64,000 bases of DNA, from positions 1 to 64,000 of the forward strand of contig NZ_JAVRHT010000018.1 of the NCBI RefSeq assembly GCF_031846415.1, in the 5' to 3' direction. The notes below the pieces were generated by a model. That model worked only from the letters and a program-made list of their open reading frames with translations. It was not told the DNA's origin and searched no databases. Position 1 is the stretch's first letter. Each line of letters begins with the position of its first letter. Of this stretch, positions 34,911 through 43,144 are shown one piece after another. The stretch is from Rubrivirga litoralis (lineage in GTDB: Bacteria > Bacteroidota > Rhodothermia > Rhodothermales > Rubricoccaceae). A program made the position numbers and the translations under genes.

Positions 34911-36257
34911 ATGCCCGACCCGCCGCCCCGCCCCGCCCAGACGCCGCGCGCTGCCGGCGCCGTCCACGAGCCGCCCGTGGGCGGGGCGGCCGAGGTCGCG
35001 GCCCGCGTCCCCGAGGCCCTGATCCAGGACGCCTGGGTCCGTGGCCTGTTCGACGCCCGCGCGCTGCGGACGACCGATGGCGAGGTCGTCCGCGTGATCG
35101 ACCGGGGCCGCCTCAACCGGGACTCGGGGCCGGACGTGGCCGGCGCTCGCGTCGAGATCGGCGGGCTCGTCTGGGCCGGCGACGTCGAGATCCACCGCAC
35201 GAGTGCGGAGTGGGAGAGCCACGGCCACGACGCCGACCCGGCCTACCGCCGCGTGGTCCTGCACGTCGTCCTCGCGGCCGACCGCCGGACGGGCACGCTC
35301 CGACGCAGCGACGGGTCGGCGCTCCCCGAGCTCGTCCTGCTCCCCCACCTCGACCGCTCGCTCCGGTCGCTGCTCCGCGCGTTCTACGTCGAGCCGCGCG
35401 AGGCCCCGCACTGCGCCGCCCGGTGGCCCGACGTGGACGCGGGCGTCGTGCGGGCGTGGGTCCGGGCGCTGGGCGTGCAGCGGCTCCGCGAGCGGACGCG
35501 GGCGCTGGGCCGCGCCTACGGGCACCGGCCCGACCTCGACCGGCTCCTGGTCGCCCGCGTGTTCCGCGCGCTGGGCTACGCCGCGAACGCCGACGCGATG
35601 GAGGAGCTCGCCCGCCGCTTTGCGCTCTCCGCCCCGCCCGAGAGCGAGGTCGAGGTCCGCGACCGGCTCCTCGCGCTCTCGGGCCTGGACGCGCCCGACC
35701 TGTTCGACGCGGGCGGGGCGGCGGCCGGCGTGGAGCCCGCGCTGGGCGGGGCGGCCATGCGGCCTGAGGCGTGGCGTCGCGGCGGGCGGCCGGCGAACGC
35801 GCCGCGGACGCGCATCGTCCAGGCGGCGGCGCTCCTCGGGCGGGGCGGCCTCCTCCGCGACGAGCCCGTGGCGCGCCTCGCCGAGGCGCTCGGGCGCGGC
35901 CTCGACGGCGCTCTCGACCTGGTCCGCCCCGCCCCCGCCGCGCGCGGCCCGCGGCTGGGCGCCGACCGCGCGCGGACGGTCTGGGTCGACGCCGTGCTCC
36001 CGGTCCTGCTCCTGGACGCTGAGCAGCGCGAGAGCCCGGCGGCCGAGGACGCCGTCGCGCAGGCGCTCGACGCGCTCCCGGCGGCGTCGGACCGCGTCGC
36101 ACGCCGGTTCCGCGACGCCGGGTTCCGGCCGGGTGGGGCGCTCGAATCGCAGGGGCTCCACCAGCTCGCGCGGGCCTACTGCGACGAGGGACGCTGCGCG
36201 CGGTGCGCCGTCGGCCTGGCGCTGTACCCGGGGCTGGCGGGCGGGGTGGAGGGATAG
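34911..36257 (+). CDS. DUF2851 family protein
   Basis: Protein of the DUF2851 family, common in Bacteroidota and of unknown function. The 448-residue product has the family entry LIQDAWVRGLFDARAL. Next comes the beta-rich segment DSGPDVAGARVEIGGLVWAGDVEIH, followed by WESHGHDADPAYRRVVLHVVL. The C-terminal part contains a cysteine cluster, YCDEGRCARCAVGL, that could bind metal. Inserts of Ala/Gly (AGGAAAG, LGGAAM) around residues 265-285 are encoded by G/C motifs. It starts 28 bases after pgl. Confidence 0.88.
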   Translation: MPDPPPRPAQTPRAAGAVHEPPVGGAAEVAARVPEALIQDAWVRGLFDARALRTTDGEVVRVIDRGRLNRDSGPDVAGARVEIGGLVWAGDVEIHRTSAEWESHGHDADPAYRRVVLHVVLAADRRTGTLRRSDGSALPELVLLPHLDRSLRSLLRAFYVEPREAPHCAARWPDVDAGVVRAWVRALGVQRLRERTRALGRAYGHRPDLDRLLVARVFRALGYAANADAMEELARRFALSAPPESEVEVRDRLLALSGLDAPDLFDAGGAAAGVEPALGGAAMRPEAWRRGGRPANAPRTRIVQAAALLGRGGLLRDEPVARLAEALGRGLDGALDLVRPAPAARGPRLGADRARTVWVDAVLPVLLLDAEQRESPAAEDAVAQALDALPAASDRVARRFRDAGFRPGGALESQGLHQLARAYCDEGRCARCAVGLALYPGLAGGVEG

Positions 36258-36332
36258 GGGATTGAGGGATAGAGGAGGGATGAGCAGATAAAGCGGGCAC
36301 GAGGCATGCTCCCTGTGGCACCGTCCTGTAGC

Positions 36333-36350
36333 GGCGTTGCATGCAACGCC
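36333..36350. repeat. GCGTTGCATGCAACGC palindrome mini-repeat
   Basis: A perfect 18-base palindrome preceded by CTGTAGC. The GTAG-plus-palindrome design is the same as in the GTAGGGGCGACC family, but the arms are different. Confidence 0.75.
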
Positions 36351-36664
36351 GTCGGGCGGGGCGCATGGGCGGGGCGGGGTGGTGCCTGTTCAGACCGCCC
36401 CGCCCGCCCCGGACACGGTGCGCTGTGTCCCTACGGGCGCCGCCACCGGGCGGGGCGGCTCCTGCCCAGGCCGCGTCGACAACCACCCCGCCCCTTGGGT
36501 CCGCCCATCGGGTCCTATCCCGTCCTGGCATGCGGGGCTGCTACGTTCTGCTACCACTTGTCATCCTGAGCGGAGCGACCCCGTGGGGACGGCGTCTCGC
36601 CAAGAGTCTCGATGACGACGCCCGAGTTGCCGTCCAGGCGGAGCCGGCCGCCCCGCCCGCCCTT

Positions 36665-36693
36665 CCTGGATTCCCGCCTGCGCGGGAATGACG
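36665..36693. repeat. ATTCCCGC...GCGGGAAT mini-repeat (copy 2, reverse)
   Basis: Reverse-orientation copy of the unit at 11912-11940, identical in arms and in the flanking CCTGG and GAC. Confidence 0.85.
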
Positions 36694-36948
36694 TTCACTT
36701 TGAAGGTCTATACGTCACGAGGGTCTAGAGCGTAACGGCCCTGTCTCCTGTCCAGGCCGCCCCGCCCGCGCCGGCAACCACCCCGCCCTCTGGGTCGGCC
36801 TTCCTGGCCAGGAGCGGGGCGGCTTGTCCCTCTGCCCATTTCTCATCCCTCCATTCCCCATCCCTCCGCCCCGCCCATTCCTCTCCGCTCCTGCAACTTG
36901 CCGTCGGTCGGGGAGTACCGGCTTTCACCCGAGACTGAAAGTTCGCTG

Positions 36949-38022
36949 ATGCCTCCCCCGCCCGACACGCTCGCCGCCCTGCCCGACATGCCGCACGGCG
37001 ACGGCTCGACCGGCCCCGCCCCGCCCGCCGCCGTCGCGAACGCCGTGCCCGTGGGGCTCGACGCGCTCCGGGCGCCGGTCGACGAGCACCTCCGCGTGTT
37101 CCGCCGCCAGTTCCGCGACGCCATGCGCTCGCGCGTCGGGCTGCTCGACGCCGTCGTGCAGTACCTGCTCAAGCGGAAGGGGAAGCAGATCCGGCCCACG
37201 CTCGTGCTCCTCTCGGCCGAGCTCGCCGGCGGCATCACCGAGCGGACGTACCGGGCGGCCACGCTCGTCGAGCTGCTCCACACGGCCACGCTCGTCCACG
37301 ACGATGTGGTCGACGAGTCGGACGAGCGGCGGGGCGTGCCGTCGGTGAAGGCGCTCTGGAAAAACAAGGTGGGCGTGCTGCTCGGCGACTACCTGCTGTC
37401 GCGCGGGCTCCTCCTGGCCCTCGACGACCGCGACTACGACCTGCTCCACGTGGTCTCCGACGCCGTCCGGCGGATGTCCGAGGGCGAGCTGCTCCAGATC
37501 GAGACGGCCCGGCGGCTCGACATGACCGAGGAGCGGTACTTCCAGATCATCGCCGACAAAACGGGCTCGCTTATCGCCGCCTGCCTCGCGGCCGGCGCCG
37601 CGAGCGCCGGGGCCGACGACGAGACCGTGGCGCGCGCCAAGGCCATCGGCGAGACGATCGGGCTCGCGTTCCAGATCCGCGACGACCTGTTCGACTACGA
37701 CGGCGCGGCGAGCGTGGGCAAGCCGGCCGGGCTCGACCTCCAGGACCGCAAGATGACGCTCCCGCTCATCGCCGCGCTGGACGCCGCCCCGCCCGCCGAG
37801 GCGCGGCGCGTGCGCCGGATCGTCCGCAAGCGGCGGAAGAGCCGGGCCGAGGTCCGCGACGTGCTCGCGTTCGTCGAGCGCACCGGCGGGACGGCGGCGG
37901 CCCGGGCGCGGATGGAGGCGCTGGCGGCCGACGCCGCCGACGCGCTGCTCGCCTTCCCGCCGTCGCCGGCCCGCGACGCGCTCGTCGGGCTGTGCGCGTA
38001 TGTCGTCGAGCGGAAGCGGTAG
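36949..38022 (+). CDS. Polyprenyl diphosphate synthase
   Basis: Trans-prenyltransferase that lengthens allylic diphosphates with isopentenyl diphosphate, probably for the quinone side chain. The 357-residue product has the first Asp-rich motif in LVHDDVVDESDERRG and the second in QIRDDLFDYDG, with GKQIRPTLVLLSAEL and KTGSLIAACL in the right places. The Pro/Ala-rich first 40 residues are extra. ATG 36949 is preferred over a TTG 17 codons upstream. In this window the pathway source is Dxs (non-mevalonate route). Product chain length cannot be read from sequence by eye. Confidence 0.92.
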   Translation: MPPPPDTLAALPDMPHGDGSTGPAPPAAVANAVPVGLDALRAPVDEHLRVFRRQFRDAMRSRVGLLDAVVQYLLKRKGKQIRPTLVLLSAELAGGITERTYRAATLVELLHTATLVHDDVVDESDERRGVPSVKALWKNKVGVLLGDYLLSRGLLLALDDRDYDLLHVVSDAVRRMSEGELLQIETARRLDMTEERYFQIIADKTGSLIAACLAAGAASAGADDETVARAKAIGETIGLAFQIRDDLFDYDGAASVGKPAGLDLQDRKMTLPLIAALDAAPPAEARRVRRIVRKRRKSRAEVRDVLAFVERTGGTAAARARMEALAADAADALLAFPPSPARDALVGLCAYVVERKR

Positions 38023-38228
38023 GAAAAGGGCGACGCGCTTCCGCCTCGGCCTGTTCGTCTCGACGTGGGCGGGGTGGTCGGGCGGCGGTCCGCTTCCTCT
38101 TCCGGGCGGGGCGGACCGTCCTCTTCTCGTCCCCGCCTCTTCTCCCCGCTCTCTTTCTCCCTGCCCTCTCCCGCGGGCGGGGCGGTATCCTGAGCGACAC
38201 GTCCCCGGAGCCGCCCCGCCCCTGCCCC

Positions 38229-38978
38229 ATGACCGTCCACCTTCTCGGCACCGGCTCCGCCGACGGCGGCCCCGACCGCACCACGACTATGCTCACCGTC
38301 GAGCACGGTCCGACGACCGTCCTCGTCGACTGCGGAGGCGACGCGGGCCAACGGATGCTGTCGGCGGGGTTGGCGCCGGAGGACCTGACCGCCGTGGTCC
38401 TCACGCACGAGCACCCGGACCACCTCGCAGGCTTCCCGCTGCTCGTCGAGAAGATGTGGCTCCGAGGGCGGACTGCCCCCATCGACGTCTACGGCCTAGC
38501 GCCGACGCTGGCCAAGGCGCGCGCGCTCTTCGCCGTCTTCAGCACGGACGGCTGGGAGGGCCTGCCTGAGATCCGCTACCACGACGTCGAGGCTGCCCCC
38601 GGCGCCCACGTCGTGGACCTGGGCGGGGTGGAAATCACGGCGACGCCGGTTGACCACCCGGTCCCGACGATCGGCCTGTGCTTCGCGGCCGACGGCATGC
38701 GCGTCGCCTACTCGTGCGACACCGCGCCAACAGACGCTGTCGCTGACCTCGCGCGCGGCGCCGACCTCCTGATCCACGAGGCTACCGGGTCGACGCCGGG
38801 CGTCCACAGTTCGCCCAAGGAGGCAGCGCAGGTCGCGGCCGACGCCGGGGCGGGGCGGCTCGTCCTCGTCCACGCCCCGCCCGACGCGTCCGACGACGGG
38901 CTCGCGGCGGCGCGGGCCGTGTTCGCGGAGACGTCGTGGGGCTGGGACGGCGCGCAGATCGAGGTGGGCGGGGCGTAA
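38229..38978 (+). CDS. Metallo-beta-lactamase-fold hydrolase (RNase Z-like)
   Basis: Metal-dependent hydrolase of the RNase Z/ElaC-like branch. The 249-residue product has LLGTGSADGGPDRTTT at the start and the zinc motif LTHEHPDHLAGF (HxHxDH). It continues with DHPVPTIGLCFAADG, SCDTAPTDAVADLARGADLLIHEAT and a final LVHAPPD. The DHPxxxxGLC and the SGDT-like SCDT segments match RNase Z relatives. The exosite arm of true tRNase Z is not obvious, so tRNA processing is only a possibility. It stands alone after the polyprenyl synthase gene. Confidence 0.85.
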   Translation: MTVHLLGTGSADGGPDRTTTMLTVEHGPTTVLVDCGGDAGQRMLSAGLAPEDLTAVVLTHEHPDHLAGFPLLVEKMWLRGRTAPIDVYGLAPTLAKARALFAVFSTDGWEGLPEIRYHDVEAAPGAHVVDLGGVEITATPVDHPVPTIGLCFAADGMRVAYSCDTAPTDAVADLARGADLLIHEATGSTPGVHSSPKEAAQVAADAGAGRLVLVHAPPDASDDGLAAARAVFAETSWGWDGAQIEVGGA

Positions 38979-39034
38979 GGGACGACAGTCCACCCCGCTC
39001 AAGCCGTTTGGGCGGGGCGGTCGACCACCCCGCC

Positions 39035-39586
39035 CTACCCGCCCACCGTCACCCGGTCGGCCACCAGGAATGCCTCGGGGAACTCGTCGCGGACGAGCCG
39101 GAGCGCAGCATCGGCCTGCTCGCGCGTCGCGAAGGCGCCGAGGCGGACGCGGTAGTACGGCTGGAGGTACACGACGCTGGCCTTGAGCGAGGCCGGCGCG
39201 CCGGCCTGCGACTTGGCCCCCTGCCACCACGCGAGCGCCTGCGCGCGGACGCGCTCGGCCGCCCCCCGGCTGTTGCTCGAAAACACCTGGACGCGGTACC
39301 CGTCCACCTCCACCTCGCGCGCGCCGGCCGGCGGCGGCGGGGCGGGCGTCGGGGCCGCCCCGCCCGGGACGACGACGCGGCCGGCCATGACGCTCTCCGG
39401 CACGTCGTGCTCGACGTCGGTGCGGCGCTCCGGCTCGGCGTCGTAGCCCGACGGGTCGAACGTCTCATACGCCGGGTAGCCCGGCGCGGGCGCCTCGTCG
39501 TCGGGCGGGGCGGGGCCGCCGGGCGGGGCGGTCGTGGCGCACGCCGAGAGCGTGAGGGCGGCGGCGAGGACGAGGAGCGGGCGCAT
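39035..39586 (-). CDS. SPOR-domain lipoprotein
   Basis: Envelope lipoprotein with a C-terminal SPOR domain, which binds septal peptidoglycan lacking stem peptides. The 183-residue product has a signal peptide with lipobox LSAC and a Pro/Gly-rich linker. A SPOR repeat pair follows (about 100-180): YRVQVFSSNSRGAAERVRAQ and YRVRLGAFATREQADAALRLVRDEFPEAFLV. ATG 39586 is fixed by the signal peptide. It lies 78 bases downstream of deoC on the same strand, with no known functional link. Confidence 0.87.
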   Translation of the reverse strand: MRPLLVLAAALTLSACATTAPPGGPAPPDDEAPAPGYPAYETFDPSGYDAEPERRTDVEHDVPESVMAGRVVVPGGAAPTPAPPPPAGAREVEVDGYRVQVFSSNSRGAAERVRAQALAWWQGAKSQAGAPASLKASVVYLQPYYRVRLGAFATREQADAALRLVRDEFPEAFLVADRVTVGG

Positions 39587-39664
39587 GGCGGGGAGGAGTC
39601 GAGGGGCAGAGGGACGCGGGACCAGGCGCTTCTGCCCGTCCCTCACATCCCCCACCCCGCCCGA

Positions 39665-40570
39665 CTAGTACGAGTCGGTCGAGGTGAGCCCCTTCAAAAT
39701 AGCGACGCCCGCCGACGCCCCGAGCCGCGTAGCCCCGGCCTCGACCATGACGCGCGCGTCCTCGGCCGACCGCACCCCGCCCGACGCCTTGACGCCCATC
39801 GTGTCGCCGACGACGCGGCGCATGAGGGCCACGTCCTGCGGGCTCGCCCCCGACGACGCGAAGCCGGTCGAGGTCTTGACAAAGTCGGCGTGGGCGTTCT
39901 GGGCGAGCACGCACGCGATCACCTTTTCCTCGTCGGTCAGGAGCGCCGTCTCCAGGATGACCTTGACCGTCCGCCCCGCGGCGGCCTCGACGACCGCGCG
40001 GATGTCGGCCTCGACGTCGTCGTAGCGCTCGGACTTGAGGAGCGCGATGGCCAGGACCATGTCGATCTCCTCGGCCCCGTCGCGGACGGCCTGCTCGGTC
40101 TCGAACGCCTTGGTCGCCGTCCGGTTGGCGCCGTGGGGAAACCCGACCACCGTGCACACGAGCGGCGACCGCCCCGCCAGCTCTTCGGCGGCCACGGGCA
40201 CCCAGACGGGGCTGATGCAGACGCTCGCGAAGCAATGCTCGCGGGCCTCGGCGCACAGGGCGCGGACGTCGGCCTCGGTGGTGTCGGGCTTGAGCGCCGT
40301 GTGGTCGATCATCCGCGCGAGCGTCGGGGCGAGCGCGCAGGCGTCGCCCGGCCCCGTGCGGTCGGCCTTGAGCCCGAACCGGGCGGCTCCAGCGCCGACC
40401 ATCCGTTCGAGCGCCCCGGACAGCCCGTCCCCGCCCCGCCCCGGCCGCTCGGGCGGGGAGGCCTCCGCCCCGCCCTCGCCGTTCGGGCGGGGCGGCCCCG
40501 AGGAGCGCGGACCCGCGGCGGGCGGGGCGGCGAGGCGGTCGGCGAGGGCGGTCTTTTGCTGGTCGGTCAT
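39665..40570 (-). CDS. deoC: Deoxyribose-phosphate aldolase
   Basis: Class I aldolase that splits 2-deoxyribose-5-phosphate into glyceraldehyde-3-phosphate and acetaldehyde in deoxynucleoside breakdown. The 301-residue product has the (beta/alpha)8 barrel with IDHTALKPDTTEADVRALC, CTVVGFPHG and the Schiff-base lysine in ADFVKTSTGF. A second active-site lysine in GVKASGGVR follows. The first 75 residues are longer than usual: a Pro/Gly-rich segment encoded by a dense run of G/C motifs (about 40420-40530) separates a short N-terminal helix from the barrel. ATG 40570 is the first in-frame ATG with a plausible N-terminus. Confidence 0.95.
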   Translation of the reverse strand: MTDQQKTALADRLAAPPAAGPRSSGPPRPNGEGGAEASPPERPGRGGDGLSGALERMVGAGAARFGLKADRTGPGDACALAPTLARMIDHTALKPDTTEADVRALCAEAREHCFASVCISPVWVPVAAEELAGRSPLVCTVVGFPHGANRTATKAFETEQAVRDGAEEIDMVLAIALLKSERYDDVEADIRAVVEAAAGRTVKVILETALLTDEEKVIACVLAQNAHADFVKTSTGFASSGASPQDVALMRRVVGDTMGVKASGGVRSAEDARVMVEAGATRLGASAGVAILKGLTSTDSY

Positions 40571-40666
40571 CGGTGGGGAGGAATGCGGGACGGAGGGATA
40601 CGAGGGACGAGCAGAGGGAGCCGCCCGCCCCTCCCTCTTCATCCCCTATCCCTCCATCCCTCCACT

Positions 40667-42064
40667 CTACGCCGTCATCTCCTCGATCTCCTCGTCCAGG
40701 TTGTACCGCTTGCGCTTTTCCCAGAGCGTCTTTTTCGAGATCCCGAGGAGCTTGGCGACGTCGGCGTAGGACGACGAGCGGTTGTTGGCGAGCGTGTGCT
40801 TGATGTACTCGTACTCCAGGTCTTCGAGCGAGGCCCCGGCGCGGAAGCGGAACGTGTCGGCGTCTGACTCGGCGCCGTCGAAGGCATCCGTCTGGAGCAG
40901 CACGAGGTCGCCCGCGTCCAGCGTCGGCGTCTGGGCGAAGATCATGGCCCGCTCCAGGACGTTCCGCAGCTCGCGCACGTTGCCCGGCCACTCGTGGCCC
41001 GTGAGCTTGGCGCGGGCGGCGTCGGTGAAGCCCTCGAACGGCTTCCCGAACTCGTCGGCGAACCCGCTGGCCACCTTTTCGGCGATCGCGAGCACGTCGT
41101 TGCCCATGCGACGCAGCGGCGGGAGGTCGACCGACACCACGTTGATGCGGAACAGGAGGTCCTTGCGGAACTCCTTCTCGGCCACCTTCTCCTGGAGGTT
41201 TGCGTTCGTCGCGCACACGATCCGCGTCGTCACCTTGATCTCGTCGGTGCCGCCGAGGCGCCGGAACTGGCGGCTCTCGAGGAAGCTGAGGAGCTTGGCC
41301 TGGAGCCCGAGGCTCATCGAGTCGATCTCGTCCAGGAACAGCGTGCCGCCGTCGGCCACCTCCAGGAGGCCGGGCTTGGCGGCGCGGGCGTCGGTGAAGG
41401 CGCCCTTTTCGTACCCGAACAGCTCGCTCTCCAGGAGGTTGTCCGGCAGCGCGGCGCAGTTGATCTCCATGAACCGGCCGCCGGCCCACTTCGAGGCGTA
41501 GTGGAGCGTCTGGGCCACGAGGTTCTTGCCCGTGCCCGTCTCGCCGCGCACGAGGACCGTCGTGTTGGGGATGTCCTTGAGCGTCTCGATCGTGTCGCGG
41601 ACGGCCTGGACCGGCCCGCTCGTCCCGATGATGCGGCCGACTGAGTGCTTCTTCTTGCGGACCTTCTTGATCTCCTGGAGCTCCTTTTTGTCCTCATACA
41701 GGTCGAGCGCCTTGGCCAAGAGCGCCCGCATCTCCTCCAGGTTGACCGGCTTCTGGAGGTAGTGGAACGCCCCCAGCCGCATGGCCTCGACGGCCGTCTG
41801 GACCGACGAGTGCGCGGTCATGACGATGACCGGGATCGTAAGCCCCCGCTTGCGGAGCGCCTCGATCAGCTGCATGCCCGAGACGTCGGGCATCATGAGG
41901 TCCGTGAGCACGAGGTCCGGGGCCGTCCCGTCGTCGACGGCCTGGAGCAGCGGCTCGGCGGACGTGAACCCCTGGGTGGCGTAGCCGTCGCGGGTGAGGA
42001 CCTTGGCGAAAAGCTCGCCGATCTTGGGGTCGTCGTCGACGACGAAGATGCGCTTTTGACTCAT
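40667..42064 (-). CDS. NtrC-family response regulator (receiver, AAA+, Fis-type HTH)
   Basis: Two-component regulator of the enhancer-binding type. The 465-residue product has a receiver domain (1-120) with phosphoacceptor Asp55 in LTDLMMPD and conserved Lys105. The AAA+ domain (about 145-375) has P-loop GETGTGKN near 174-181. A Fis-like helix-turn-helix follows at the C-terminus (SYADVAKLLGISKKTLWEKRKRY, seen in two halves). The sigma-54 contact loop reads GAFTDA (221-226) instead of GAFTGA; this variant occurs in other NtrC-type proteins and may mean altered or no use of sigma-54. No histidine kinase is adjacent. Confidence 0.95.
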   Translation of the reverse strand: MSQKRIFVVDDDPKIGELFAKVLTRDGYATQGFTSAEPLLQAVDDGTAPDLVLTDLMMPDVSGMQLIEALRKRGLTIPVIVMTAHSSVQTAVEAMRLGAFHYLQKPVNLEEMRALLAKALDLYEDKKELQEIKKVRKKKHSVGRIIGTSGPVQAVRDTIETLKDIPNTTVLVRGETGTGKNLVAQTLHYASKWAGGRFMEINCAALPDNLLESELFGYEKGAFTDARAAKPGLLEVADGGTLFLDEIDSMSLGLQAKLLSFLESRQFRRLGGTDEIKVTTRIVCATNANLQEKVAEKEFRKDLLFRINVVSVDLPPLRRMGNDVLAIAEKVASGFADEFGKPFEGFTDAARAKLTGHEWPGNVRELRNVLERAMIFAQTPTLDAGDLVLLQTDAFDGAESDADTFRFRAGASLEDLEYEYIKHTLANNRSSSYADVAKLLGISKKTLWEKRKRYNLDEEIEEMTA

Positions 42065-42103
42065 GCTCCGAGGGGAAAGAGGCGGACGCGGGTTTGCACC
42101 AGG

Positions 42104-43078
42104 TTACGAATCGTACTCCCCCGCCGCCATAAGGAGTTGCCCCCGCCCCGCCCCGCCCGCGAGCGCCGGGGCGACGACCCGGAGGGCGCCCGGGAGCACG
42201 TCAGCGCGGACGCGGCGGGCGTCGAGCGCGAGCACCTCGCCGTCGGCGTGGAGCGTGAGGGGGCCCGCGGTGGCCTCGACCTCGACGCGCCGGCCCCGCC
42301 CCGTCACGACCTCGGGGGCCGCCGTGTGGGCGCCCGTGAGTGACCGGGGCAGGAGGCGGACCGCCCGGGTCGGTGTGAGGTGGCCGGCGAGGCACACGTC
42401 CAGGAGGCCGTCGTCGAGCACAGCGTCAGGCGTGAGCCGGAACCCGCCGCCGACGGACGGCCCGTTGCCCACCTCGCACAGGAACAGCGGCCCGTCGAAC
42501 ACGACCGCCCCGCCCACGGACACGCGCGCAGACACGGTGGGCCGTCGCCACGCCCACAGCGCGCGGGGCACGGCGGCAAGGTAGGCGGCCCGGCCGCCCA
42601 GCCACTTTGTCTCCGCCACGAGCCACGCGACGTGGGCGTCGAACCCGGCGCCGAGGGCGTTGGCAAACCGGCGGACGTGGGCGCCGGCGACGTCGTCCCA
42701 CGTCACCTCGCCCAGGTCGAGCGGGCGGGGCGGGGTGGCGGTCAGCACCCGCGCCGCGTCGTCCAGCCGGGGCGGCACGCCGAGCGCCGACGCGAAGTCG
42801 TCGCCGGTGCCGAGCGGGAGCACGCCGAGCGCCGGGCCGCCCCGCCCGTGGGCTGTCAGGCCGTTGACGACCTCGTAGACCGTCCCGTCGCCGCCCGCGG
42901 CCACGACGAGGGCGGCGCGGCCGGCCCCGCGAGCGAGGCGCTCGGCGTCGCCCGGCCCGCGCGTCGCGACGACGTCGGCGTCGAGGCCGGCCGCGGCGAG
43001 GGCGGCCACGAGGGCGGGGCGGCGGCGGCCGGCGCGGCCGTCGGCGGCGGCGGGGTTGAGGAGGACGAGGGCGGACAT
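42104..43078 (-). CDS. Diacylglycerol/lipid kinase (YegS/DagK family)
   Basis: ATP-dependent lipid kinase of the diacylglycerol kinase catalytic family, probably acting on diacylglycerol or a related membrane lipid. The 324-residue product begins MSALVLLNPAAADGRAGRR and has the signature AAGGDGTVYEVVNGL, then LGVLPLGTGDDFASALG. The C-terminal beta domain contains GNGPSVGGGFRLTPDAVLDDGLLDVCLAG. The order and length are typical. It starts 66 bases from the divergent BtuF-like gene. The exact lipid is unknown. Confidence 0.93.
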   Translation of the reverse strand: MSALVLLNPAAADGRAGRRRPALVAALAAAGLDADVVATRGPGDAERLARGAGRAALVVAAGGDGTVYEVVNGLTAHGRGGPALGVLPLGTGDDFASALGVPPRLDDAARVLTATPPRPLDLGEVTWDDVAGAHVRRFANALGAGFDAHVAWLVAETKWLGGRAAYLAAVPRALWAWRRPTVSARVSVGGAVVFDGPLFLCEVGNGPSVGGGFRLTPDAVLDDGLLDVCLAGHLTPTRAVRLLPRSLTGAHTAAPEVVTGRGRRVEVEATAGPLTLHADGEVLALDARRVRADVLPGALRVVAPALAGGAGRGQLLMAAGEYDS

Positions 43079-43144
43079 GGGCGGCCGGTAACTTAGCCGG
43101 CTCCGCCCCGCCCCCGAGCGGCCCCGCCTCCGACAGCCCCGCCC

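Larger units (their letters stand above)
36258..36948. other. 690-base gene-free region packed with short repeats
   Basis: In order it holds GGGATAG-like degenerate repeats (36252-36275) and an 18-base palindrome GGCGTTGCATGCAACGCC (36333-36350). A GGACACGG hairpin (36411-36430) follows, then the element GTCATCCTGAGCGGAGCG (36560-36577) and a reverse ATTCCCGC mini-repeat (36665-36693). A C/T-rich run of CATCCCTCC-like units (36846-36870) ends it. Small frames across it encode only repeat-derived peptides. The promoter of the polyprenyl synthase gene should be near its right end; none was recognised. Confidence 0.65.

Noticed and set aside
36306..36691. Small overlapping frames in the gap before the polyprenyl synthase gene
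   Set aside because: All are translations of mini-repeats and G/C motifs with no sequence property of a protein.
43079..43144. Cobalamin riboswitch before the BtuF-like gene
   Set aside because: Only 66 bases lie between the divergent starts, too short for the element, and no B12-box is seen.
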